Source of the DNA: Pelargonium nanum
Lineage: Eukaryota > Streptophyta > Magnoliopsida > Geraniales > Geraniaceae
Assembly: GCA_036897485.1 (NCBI GenBank)
Contig: JAYMTF010001422.1
Coordinates: 1 to 23,494 of the forward strand
DNA length: 23,494 bases
Reading direction: 5' to 3'
Shown: positions 12,501 to 22,632 of the stretch, in pieces
Layout of the letters: every line of letters starts with the position of its first letter
Numbering within the stretch: the stretch's first letter is position 1
Program-made: the position numbers and the translations under genes
The notes under the pieces: model-generated
Database searches by the model: none
Told to the model about the DNA's origin: nothing
Seen by the model: only the letters and a program-made list of their open reading frames with translations

Positions 12501-15500
12501 GAATCACGCCTTCATAATATTTTAGATGTTCAAAAGATTGAAAAACGAACTTGTGCACCCTGATCTAAACTACATGCAAAATCATTAAATAATCATCCAA
12601 AGAATCCAATCAATGGAAGAAAAAAAATACATACTCCCTCTCTCCCTCCCAAAGTGAGTGTCTTTGTTTCTATTTGGAGAAAAATTAAGGAGAAGTTAGT
12701 TAGTCCGCTATATTTACTCTTGTTTTCTCATGATCATGAGTTATAACAAACTTAAGGAATACTAACTTACTGTTGACAATACATGCATAACGAACTTTCT
12801 AAATAAATAAATAACACTCATTTTGGGTCAAAAATTACGGAGGGAGTATTAGATTTGGACGTGGTTTTTTAAGTATTCACATTAGCAAGGTTAATGTGAC
12901 CTAGAGGCTAGAACACAGAGCGAAGTCAATAATAGTGAAACAATAGTGCATTGAGAAAACAAGAAGTATGCCACACCATACTTGATCAGTCGAAAACATA
13001 TTTGACAAAATTGTACAAATAGAATATGTGCAGTTAAATTAATGAAGTATGCCACACCATGACATGCTATTTGACAGTTCGGCCAATGATAAAAAAGGAC
13101 AACTAAATAAAAAGGTTTTCACCAAAATCCATGACATGCTATTTGACAGTTCAACCAATGAAACATAAGGACAACTAAATTATAGTTCTTACTCAAAATC
13201 CATGAAACTAGTTTTTAACACATATTGCAGACCTACATTATCAAGATAATTGCATCATTCTTTTTCTCGCACAATGAAGTGCCCGTGGATCTGTATAATA
13301 TTCAGGATAATGTGCAAAATTCAATGGATGAATCTTCTATGCATCAATACAACTAACCTATAATTATTAGTGACTATATACAGAGAATTAAGAGCCTATA
13401 ACCAAAAGAAAGGGTTTATGAAAATTACATTGGAAATAAATTAAGAAAACTCACCATATTTTCTTTCATAAAGTTATGTTGCAGATAATATGATCGAGAC
13501 CCACTAAGTAACATGCAAGTCAAAGGTGTTCTTAGCATACACAAATATTTTCCACCATGATTGTTTTGAATATGACATGAATCTAAATTGACTATTCTAA
13601 ATATGACACAAATATTTCATAAAGTTATGTTGTATATAATATGACAGAGACCCACTAAGTAACATGCAAGTCAAAGGTGTTCTTAGCATACACAAATAAT
13701 TTCCACCATGATTGTTTTGAATATGACATGAATCTAAATTGACTATTCTACATAACAAAATTCAGTAGGGAACAATGAATGTCAACATTATCATGTCAGT
13801 TAAAGGAAAATTATTATTCAAAATGTCTTTAAAAGAAATGAGAAAACACCTGTTGCTTTAAATAAGCAATGTCTGCATCAGACATAAAACCGAAGAAGGG
13901 CTCTATCTGCTTCCAGAATGGGCTGGAAAAGGCGTGACCTGAAGTGACAATCAAGTCAGTCAATCCAACAGAAACAAGGGTTTTGGTGATAAAATAAACT
14001 CATCTTTCAGCAAGATCTGTACCAGGATTAATTACAGCGTTCACAGCAGCCAATAACTCTTCATGTCCATCATCCGAACCAACTAAATAAAGCAACCCAA
14101 AAATAAGTTGAAGACAAAACTATAAATAACAGATATCAAGGAATCCCATATTATACTTCTTTAGAATGGAGGACAAGTACCAAGAAAATCTGCAGTTGAA
14201 TTGATTGCTGTATGTCGTTGACGTGTATAAGCCTTACGGTCAGAAAGTTTCCTAGTCGGTGGACGGCCTGCCTTGCTGAGTAAAACATTTCACAGAACTA
14301 TGAGATAGGCATCATACGAACAAAAATATTTTGACTACAAAAAACGGAGAGAACGTATTCTAGATAAATAAAAAATGGGGAGAAACCTTTCAGTCTTTTC
14401 AAAACCAAGTCTTGCACTTCGAAGCTGTTTAGCTGTTCCCACATTTCCAAGTTTTTCCACTGTCAATGGCCCGAGGGACCTTGTGGAACCAACTCCCCGC
14501 CCAGTCCTCCCTTGCCTCCGAACACCATCTCCCATGTCTTCCCCAGAGACCATCTTATTTTTTCTTGATGACATCACTAGTGTTGACACCTTTTGAACAC
14601 CCAGTCCAGCTTTCTCATCAATCTCATCAGACTTTTTGGCTCTATCTTTGGATTTAATTTCAGCAGCCCCCGACTCCTCACTTTCAGATAACATAGTTGA
14701 AGACAAAGGTTCACCTTTTATTTTAACTTGCTGAGGAGAACTGCCAGATAACCGTCTAGCAAATCCCAACCCCATTTCATTAACAGTGGCATCAGATACA
14801 GAATCTGAAGCAGGTTGTTCATCATTGCTTGAAACAATAGGAATGAAATTTGTTCTTCTTGCTGTACGGGAGCTCTTTTGAGGCCTCTGGCCCGCCCAGT
14901 TGGCAACAGGTGGTGATGATGACCGTGCTGATGCCATGCGTTTGCGATTGTTAGCTCCAACAGCAGCAGGGGGCTTATTTGTACAGTGAGAAATCTCCCA
15001 ATCACTAGAAGCAGTTGATCTGTGAACAATGGGGGACAGTTTGGGTGCAACGCCTGATCCTGATCGTGGAGCCCGAACAGATGCATTCATTTTTGTGCTT
15101 GAAGTAGGACTAGCAGAATTAAAATCATCGCGGACATTTGTCCTGAGCATTAAATGGATTCAAAAAATCATAAACAAAGCATAATCAAACAAAATATAGG
15201 ACTGGAAAAGCAGAAGTGAGAAGGCGCATGCTTCACAAGAAAATGCAGTCAGAGATTGTTATGGGCAATAAAAAATGAAAATAACAATAAATAACTTCTA
15301 AACACTATGTACTAAAATAAAATGTCATACTTGTTAGCAGCTCTTAGATTCACTCTTTCCTTATCTGAGCCAAAAGGGCGATCTCTCCTATCATTGAGAA
15401 GGGAAGTGTTATCCTGTTCAGGCCTTGGAATGGAAGGACGCATGCCCAATCCAGTCTGCTGTGAGACACAATCCGACTTTCCAACTCCAACAGGGCCATT

Positions 15501-17974
15501 AGTAGCTCCGGGCCTGTATTAATATCAAAATGAATGAGTATAAAAGTACTACTTCACCTTAAGCAAGAATCCTTCATGACTAAAATTATACAACTGAGGG
15601 AGAGCATAGTTTTCATACATCCTACACATTTTCTTTCTCTTCAAATTTAAGGGAAATTATTAATCATGGTATTAAAGATCATGATACAGACTTGAACTAA
15701 AGCTGACAAGGAAAAGGTTAATACAATACCAACCCATATCCCATTCAGGTATTTGCTAGAGAAACCTTAATTAAGTAGTGCCTCACTGCATCCCTCAAGT
15801 TTTAGCAGATACTCATAATTGGCACATATAGCAAATACACGATTGATGCAATAATTTCATGCCTCATGTATGAGACAGAAAGCACAGATGCTTCAGAATC
15901 ATTTAGGTGTATCCTTCTGGCCGCTAATCAATAGAAGGATTTTCTAGCATAGAATGATAAATTGATAGCACATGCCGAAAATATGATGTGATGACAGCAC
16001 ATGCCGAATATAAATAATTGAAATATTGACAATGTTTAATTTACTATAGACTATATGTAACTATAAATATGTTCCGATCTTCTTGCCATTCCAAACCAAC
16101 GCATTTGGTAAATGGATTTTCCATGCCATTTCCAGCAGACACAGAATTTCCAAAATTGCTGAAATACTGGAATGGCAATGGCATTACCCTTTGCTCCTGA
16201 GGGAAAAATGAAAATGTAACGCAATCATATTTACTGACTACCCACCCCACCCCTCCTCTCTCCATTTTCCAAGTAAATAATTCTCTAGCATAATAATAAT
16301 GAGTTATAGCCAGTGATTTGTTGTATTTATACTTCAGTAACTAAAAGAAGAACTGCAACCACAACCAAGTGGATACAATCAATGCATCATTGCTACCATT
16401 GGCAGATGCATGGACCAATCCATTAAGTATACCTGTATACATGGGAGTCATTACTCAACCTTGAACGGGAATCTGTAATTGGTCTTTGTTGCATTCCCTG
16501 TTTTGATTCCCTGTAGCCATCGATGGGCTTAGGCGAAACCACACCTGAAGAAACATCTGGCTTTATCCCAGAACGTTTCTTCTTCATTTTTGGCTTTTCC
16601 CCCCAACCATCAACACCAATAGGTAATGTCCGATCCTCACTTTGAACAGCACCGCTATTTGCAAGCCTTACCATGTCCCTATCTCTATCCACAGCCGCAG
16701 ATGGCCTAACAACAGCATTACTCCGCACATCCATCTGGATCAATAAAAAATATTATCTTCTGATTGAAACAATGGTGTAGTCAAGAAAGTGGGTGCAAGC
16801 ATAAAGAGAACAATGTCCACGAGATGGAGGCATGACATGTGAACAGATTTACCGGAGAGGATGGACAGTTCAGAGAACCAAAAACTCAATGGCATACATA
16901 GTAACATAATAAAAACAACAAAAACAGAATTAAAAAATCAGCATAGAAATACAGATAGGATCAAATAACCGCATATGAAAACTACCTCAAGCAACCATTA
17001 ATTACATAATGAAACATGTTTACTTTAAACTAGGTACTAAAAAACAATGTGTCCGAGAAACAATAAATACCATTCCAAAGAACTACATAAGGCAATGCAA
17101 TCTACAAAACAATATGAAAACCACCATATAGTAGATGCAAGTTATTGCATGACATCTTGACAATCTTAATTAAAGCAACTCATATAAAATAGTAAAATAC
17201 TACAAAGCATAATATGAACAAATTCGAGTAAACAGGGAAAGAGAAGGTCAAATATACAAACCCTCACATCCACCAAAGAAGTTCGAGTCCGTTTGTTTGG
17301 AACATTCTTTAATCGTTCTTCTGGTTTTTGCTGATCAATATCAAAAGCACCGGTACCTGCATGACTCTGAGTTCCCATCTTTCCTAGCCCTGTCCCTAGG
17401 ACCGACCGGTCATTAGGAAAAACGTCTGATCGAGATCTCTTCTTGACTGGGAAGAACTTATTGAATACAGATAAGGCTTCATTGAACATTTTTACACGTT
17501 CCCTGTTAAAGAATACATGTTTGTAAACCAACCATATCACTATCAAGATACATTATATACAATGAACTACCTGGATTTGATAGAACTTTCACGTAGACCA
17601 GCCTTGACCCGTTTGAGTTCCTCTAGCAAGGGAGGCTGTAGAAGCTTGCCTTTTGAAGACCCAGAAGAAGACTCTTCCAGAGAAACACCAAGAGCAAGAC
17701 ATACATTTCGTTTAAAATCCCCTTGTCGATTAGACTTATGTTCTGCAGCCACCAACTTTGGGTCAAAGCGTAAGCACTGAAAAAAGTTTGTAACATCATT
17801 CACAACCGAACTGGTTCTTGACATGTTTGGAAGAGGAGATGGGCTATCTGTGCTCTCACGAAAGCTACTTGATCTCTCCATTGTACCAGAGACGTAAGAT
17901 CCACGCTGCCCACTGGTGTACAATGGCCTATCAGGGCTACCAGAAGACAGATCAAACTTGCTAGATGTTGCCAT
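9529..17974 (-). CDS. ADA3-like nuclear protein (At4g29790/At2g19390 family)
   Basis: Fourteen exons on the minus strand: 17974-17571, 17502-17262, 16734-16433, 15513-15331, 15142-14387, 14275-14181, 14082-14023, 13938-13850, 12392-11802, 11604-11530, 11331-11261, 11142-11085, 10623-10350, 10253-9529. All are in phase with GT-AG borders, giving 1307 aa; the Arabidopsis members are about 1,200. The start MATSSKFDLSSGSPDRP is the typical family N-terminus; the GTG five codons upstream is not a start. Residues 1-630 are Ser/Arg/Pro-rich and disordered-looking, with basic nuclear signals (VKKRSRSD, KMKKKRSG, NNRKRMA). AGRPPTRK at about 631 is AT-hook-like. A conserved block FWKQIEPFFGFMSDADI follows near 690. 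Residues 892-975 form a short Leu-rich helix and then a charged coiled coil (EDISKLEEKFHEQV..., KYM at the end), in the same order as the Ada3 C-terminal domain. The last 65 residues are acidic-hydrophobic, like an activation domain. I infer a SAGA-type histone acetyltransferase subunit: the family match is firm, the function less so. Confidence 0.88.
10624..11084 (-). other. ADA3-like intron between exons 12 and 13
   Basis: A 461-nt intron. It contains the degenerate GTTCA repeat listed separately; the rest is plain AT-rich intron. Confidence 0.7.
10899..11016. repeat. Degenerate short repeat, 'AAAGTTCA..ACCAAAATGGG' units
   Basis: Three diverged units begin at about 10923, 10951 and 10984 with AAAGTTCA, followed by GGA/GAA/GTACCAAAATGGG-like sequence. 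A related GGACCATTTTTGGTCC hairpin (10909-10924 region) precedes them. Such 'accaaaatgggtcc' repeats are spread through plant genomes. The family is unknown to me. Confidence 0.4.
12634..12846. mobile_element. Stowaway-type MITE (Tc1/mariner)
   Basis: A 213-bp element beginning CTCCCTC and ending GGAGGGAG, flanked on each side by the dinucleotide TA (12632-12633, 12847-12848). The inverted ends continue inward: CCCAAAGTGAGTGTC on the left pairs roughly with ACACTCATTTTGGG on the right. CTCCCTCCGT termini with a TA target duplication are diagnostic of Stowaway MITEs. It has no coding capacity and would need a mariner transposase in trans. Confidence 0.85.
13057..13205. repeat. 72-bp tandem duplication, two copies and a stub
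   Basis: Copies begin at 13057 and 13129 with CCATGACATGCTATTTGACAG; a third start, CCATGA, follows at 13200. The copies differ at a dozen or so sites, so the duplication is not fresh. It lies inside the intron between exons 8 and 9. Confidence 0.75.
13464..13751. repeat. 151-bp tandem duplication, two near-identical copies
   Basis: Copy one starts at 13464 and copy two at 13615 (TTTCATAAAGTTATGTTG). The long shared core from GAGACCCACTAAG through GACTATTCTA differs at only one or two positions, so this duplication is more recent than the 72-bp one next to it. Confidence 0.85.
15514..16432 (-). other. ADA3-like intron between exons 3 and 4 (919 nt)
   Basis: AT-rich intron with a small inverted-repeat segment at 16083-16178 and no coding signal. 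A 73-codon minus frame at 16044-16265 covers that segment and is not convincing as a gene. Confidence 0.75.
16083..16178. repeat. Small inverted-repeat segment (TTGCCATTCCA ends)
   Basis: TTGCCATTCCA at 16083-16093 is matched by its perfect inverse TGGAATGGCAA at 16168-16178. The inside also contains CCATTTCC-type motifs. 'GGAATGG...CCATTCC' segments are frequent non-autonomous transposon debris in eudicots. No target duplication is clear. Confidence 0.4.
16735..17261 (-). other. ADA3-like intron between exons 2 and 3 (527 nt)
   Basis: AT-rich intron with donor GTTTGT and acceptor GATCCAG directly before the ATG GAT GTG codons of exon 3. Nothing else is seen in it. Confidence 0.7.
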
Positions 17975-18030
17975 AGCATCAATATCCACACATCCTTCTT
18001 TTCACAAGCCTGATAAACACAATGGTGCAT
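17800..18030 (-). other. Overlapping upstream ORF (76 codons) at ADA3-like 5' end
   Basis: An ATG at 18030 opens a frame that passes the true start (17974) out of frame and ends at 17800, inside coding exon 1. It is in the mRNA only if the 5'UTR exon starts at the acceptor near 18101 (CTTTGCAG). If the acceptor at 18011-18010 (TTTATCAG) is used, this ATG is removed with the intron. Such an overlapping uORF would normally reduce translation of the main frame. Confidence 0.35.
17979..17993 (-). other. Minimal uORF (Met-Cys-Gly-Tyr-stop)
   Basis: A four-codon frame whose TGA lies four bases before the main start codon. Termination so close can allow reinitiation. It is present with either 5'UTR acceptor. 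Confidence 0.4.
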
Positions 18031-19854
18031 GACAAAACTGTAGTGCTACAGCACATACAGGCCAAACTCTAAGTTCAAAGAACTACGACAGAGCAAAGAC
18101 CTGCAAAGGATAAAAACCAAATCAAGTTTTTAGTTATATATGAGCTACTAAACCTTACAAATTATTGCATGTTAAAACGTAGAGATAATTAATGCTCACA
18201 GTACCAAATTGGGTAGGGGTCAAAAAATAACCTTCATCAGCTAAATCACATAAGGTTAGAGAAAAACTACAGTGAGATTCATTCATCTAACATCCCCTTA
18301 AATACAGACTCCTTGTGCTGCAAGTAGGCAGCACATCGTCCAAGATCTGATTCGGGATTAAGTAACTGTCACTTAGGTTTTTCGAGTGACTAAAAGATAC
18401 AAATAAATATAATCACCAAATTTCAATCCCCAACACCTTTTCCCTGCCCAGATAGGAAAAATAATATTATCTCATTGACTTCAATTTCTGCACTAATAGT
18501 ATTCAATTTTCTTTCAGTTAATAAAATTTAGTGTTTTTTTGCATTCCCAATTTCCATCTCACATCTTCAATAAATCATACTCATATTTTAAGCACACCAA
18601 TCACCTGCTCATAGGCACTGAATCCAAAGTATCCCATTCTTCTAGTTTAGACTTTCTTTCTTTGCAACTTTATTTTCAGCTTCATCAATTAAATAGGAGA
18701 TGCCAACTTAAATTGAACACTTGTGTAACATTTGGAATGAACTTGGAATTCCAAAGTTTTTCATACAGGAAAGTACCAGAAGACTACCACCAATGTATAT
18801 TTCCTCAAAAGGTACGTCCTTTTTTCATATTACTATTGCAGCTCACGGAAATAAGCACACAATTGATCCATACTTCATAGAAGGTGTAAGAATCCTTAAT
18901 AGACATAACAAATAACATTTAAATCATCTGTGTTCTTGTCATGAAACTCAATGCAGCATACTATAACATAATTACAATGATCTTTTCCTTGCAGCCTACA
19001 TGTTCCATTATTTGTGATCTTTTGACGGTTCTTCATTCCAAACATGCACTACACTCTCCAGAAAAATAAAATAGACTTGGAAAAGCAGATAGTTGTGAAT
19101 TAACTGATGTTGCTGTTATCTAATGCAACAGAAGCTCAAACAGTCCCAACACATTATCTATCCCAATAAAACAAACTTAAACAATACAAAGATGAAAGGG
19201 CAACATATGCCACGACTCACACTAATAAGTAAATTAATGTCACAGTATTCTGCTCTCAAAATTCACTGCATATAGGAAATTTAAACTAGTTCAGCTAATC
19301 ATATTACCGTCATTCCATTATACCTGAAAGCAACCTGAGCAAGTGAATCAACAAACATTTAACCCATGATCTTCACTCTTATTAAAAGCATCTCTTTTTT
19401 TCTTTCTTTTTTCCTTTTCCAGTTAGTTACACTATTTCCCTCGAGTTCACTCAATTCAATGCATCATCCACCAAATACGCAGATAGCACGGCAAATCGTC
19501 AACTATTTTCTTTATTTCCAATTATTTATATACATACCCTCAATTCCTTCTGATCATAAAAAATCAGATGCTTCAGAACAGAGACTGTAGTACATAAAAT
19601 TTAGGCTAGTGTAAGCTCAGAAACACTATTTTGCTTCTAATTTTCAAAACTTCTATCGAGAACTAGTTCAAAACCTGATAGAAAAATAATACGATGCCAT
19701 ACAAAATCAAACCCTAACAGTTGAATCACCCCAAAAATGTAAAAACAAAACACAATATTCACCTTCCAGAACTCAAAAATCAACAAACTACAGTAGCAAT
19801 CAAAACCCTAAAAATGAAATCAAATCAAAATTCAAGAAAAAAAAACATATGTAC
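18010..19854 (-). other. Long 5'UTR intron of the ADA3-like gene
   Basis: A donor (TTTGGAG|GTACAT) at 19854 and acceptors at 18102-18101 or 18011-18010 suggest a 1.75-1.85 kb leader intron. Two telo-boxes (AAACCCTA, 19803-19810 and 19709-19716) sit just inside its 5' end on the plus strand. The rest is AT-rich with no gene. Plus-strand frames at 18539-18880 and 19366-19590 show no family resemblance. Confidence 0.45.
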
Positions 19855-20209
19855 CTCCAAATCTACCTCGGATTTGCAATAGCTGGAGCTTCCTGTAGCT
19901 TGGACGGAAATGAGATTTAAGGATTCGAAGGTTCGAATTGGATATTCTGATGCGGTGGTTCGGAGATTTGAGCTTCAAATCGAATGTTCGTACGAAGCCA
20001 TGGAGGAAGAAGCGCCCTGTGTTTTGATCGGCAATGAGAAGGTCATGTGTTCAATTACTGAAGTGCCCATTGTTTCGTCTTATTGGGAAATTAAATGGCA
20101 TTTTGAGGAGGGGTGTTTTGGGGATAAATTTCTAAGCTGGCTCAATAAGCTGCTTCCTTGTATATATGTGCTCGGAGGATGGACACTTACCTGTCAGTTC
20201 GTTGATTGA
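19855..20209 (-). promoter_or_regulatory. Probable first exon and promoter of ADA3-like gene
   Basis: A higher-GC stretch upstream of the leader donor probably holds the non-coding first exon (from somewhere near 19900-20000 to 19855) and the core promoter. A 99-codon plus-strand frame at 19910-20209 runs against the gene and is not recognised. No firm TATA box was picked. Confidence 0.35.
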
Positions 20210-22632
20210 TTTGAAACTTAAAATATGGTCCGAGTTAACTGCATACTATTAATTCTTTTTTTTCGTTTGGTATAAATATTAATTCATTGTATATAATTGG
20301 AAAATTATCCTCTAAAACAACACAAAATCGTAAAAATGGATATTATGTTTTATTAGTAACAATTTAAATTATACAATTCTGAAACATATTGCTTGATATT
20401 GGACAAATGCTTGAGTTTTTTTTTTTTCAGATTCATCAAATTTGTTCATAATTATGATAATGATAAACAAATTTTTTTGACACTTCTTATAAAATTGACT
20501 ATGCATTTTCATAGATATATACAATCTTCCTTATGTGCATTTATTTACTTTTTAAAAGGTTGTAGCTGCATATTTTATTTTGGTAATCTAAAGAGAAAAT
20601 GCAAAGAAATCATTAATAAAAAATAAACATAATGAAACATCTTTCTTTTCTATTTCAGCATCCTAGTACATTCACTATAGTCCAGTGTAAAATGTCATGA
20701 AACAACATAGTATTTTTATTTATTTTTTCATGATAGTTTTCTTCTAAATTATTTAGTTAACATTATTCAATCACTATATTGGGCACCATTAATTTGAATC
20801 AAGTTTGATATTGTGTATGGATTATTTTTCTTTTTTTGCCTAGTCTTGAAAATGTCGTGAGATAGTAGAGAGATATGATTTACTTTCCAATAACACGAAA
20901 GAGCAATCAATGTTATTGATGTTAAGAACGCGAGTATTCACTATCTTCTGGACCATGATTAGATTGTAAGTGGAATTTTATGAATCCCTTTGTTAGTTTG
21001 AGTCATCGCCTACGAGAGATGAAAATTATATTAAGTCTTTCTATTTTAAATTTATTTTCCACACACAAAGTAGTAACTCTCATCTCAGAAGTACATTTAC
21101 ATTACTCAAGTCTCGCCGTCCGGTTTTGTCTTCCTCTATACCAAGCTTCGGATCAGTGCTCAAACTCTTGTTCGTAGCTGTTTCAGTTTCACTTGCTTCA
21201 CCTCAGTGCTCTCCTTGCTGTTGTTGGGATTTTGGAAATCATATGTTATTGCACTAATCAAGCTAAGTCATGTCATGTCGTTGTGTCTTCCTCTCAAGTC
21301 ACCTGCCTTTTCAAGTATGTGGGTTTACTCTTCTATCAATTAGCAACTCAACAACACCGTGCAGTCCAGGCAAGGGTGCCAAGCTTTCAGCTACTAAGTC
21401 TTCATCAACCTCAGCAGTCACATGTCGTCAACAACTTGATAACTTTGTAGCTCGCTTATTTTCATCTCCAAAGCTTTCCATTCCGAGTCACGCACGCCTA
21501 GGCCATCTCATCGTCATCGGTACCTCAGGCCCTGCTACCCCGCTCAAGCCCCTTCTCAACACTTACTGTCAACGGTGCTCTACTGTTCATAAGAGTTTCA
21601 TCTTCATCAAACCTCTAGTATTCCAGCATATTCCGGCGTCTCTCCAACATCATTCTCATCGAAAATTCATTGGTTCAAGTGACTTTCATTAATGATGTTG
21701 CAGTTTCCCCACACTGTCATTATGATCACCCATGCAGTGCACCATTTCCCACATGACATGTTCTCTGTCCAAGGCAGCAACCTCTCACTATCCTCACTCC
21801 CACTTTCAAAAAATCCCAAACTTTTGGTCATTTTTCAAGTCATTTTAATTCATGTACTTTTTATTTTCATTGGAGCATTTTTTTCTCCTTTCGTGTACTC
21901 TATTTTTTCTTTTGGGATTATATTTAATAAAATACCGCTTGCCGATCAAGTAGCAAGTTATGAAACATAAATTTTGGTGTTGTAATGACTTGTTACTTAG
22001 CATTAACCATCAATTCCTAACATCACCCACTTTTTTTATTACTTTCCATCAGACAAACTGATTAATTACTATAGTACAATCTCTTAAAATTAAGCATCGC
22101 ACAGTCAACTACTCATTCCTGCTCCCATCATTGCCATGAATAGAAAGACGGCTTCAAGAAGCACTCGAATCAAAATAAAAATAGCCCAGACATCAAACTT
22201 ACTTTCGAGGGAATAATTTATTGCCTCCAACTGTATAAGAAAACATATGTTGTTCTCACTTCTCCGACATAAAATTAGTAGTCAAAAGTTTCCATAAACT
22301 GAATCAACTCCACAAAATTAGTAGTCTACAACAACGTTGTAAGATCCAAAAGTGAAGCCTTTATGTCCCAAAATTGCATCTTTATCAAACCCAATCTTCA
22401 GAAATTCTTCCCATATATGAAATATACAACAAAACCCATAATCACACAAATGTTCAGTTAATGTTATTGCTGTCCTATGACTGTAACAAGCGCCATAGCA
22501 AAAGAATCACAAGTTCAATTGAGAACATTGACTACTATTACTAGTACGATATATATAATACGAGTGTCCAGAATGTCAGCCAAAAAACAAATAAATTGGA
22601 TCCGATCAATTTGGTCTATGTATATTTGAGAA
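20210..22632. other. Intergenic region, no gene recognised
   Basis: 20210-21050 is very AT-rich with no structure I can name. About 21060-21800 is less AT-rich and C/T-rich on the plus strand, with several overlapping open frames (21193-21450, 21270-21692) resembling no known protein; it may be worn repeat or pseudogene. 21800-22632 returns to AT-rich sequence and probably includes the 3'UTR of the nuclease-like gene. Confidence 0.6.
22217..22222 (-). terminator. Possible AATAAA polyadenylation signal for nuclease-like gene
   Basis: Minus-strand AATAAA about 410 nt past the stop codon at 22633. It is plausible for a plant 3'UTR but not proven; in AT-rich DNA this hexamer is frequent by chance. 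Confidence 0.25.

Larger units (their letters stand above)
12393..13849 (-). other. ADA3-like intron between exons 8 and 9 (1457 nt), repeat-rich
   Basis: The largest coding-region intron. It carries a Stowaway MITE, a 72-bp tandem duplication and a 151-bp tandem duplication (listed separately). No open frame of note. It has grown by insertion and local duplication, while both splice borders are intact. Confidence 0.8.

Noticed and set aside
17975-17989. Upstream GTG as start of the ADA3-like protein
   Set aside because: It is GTG, not ATG; the ATG at 17974 gives the typical family N-terminus.
19910-20209. 99-codon plus-strand ORF at the ADA3-like promoter
   Set aside because: It runs against the probable first exon and promoter, its first codon is not supported by any leader signal, and the peptide resembles no family.
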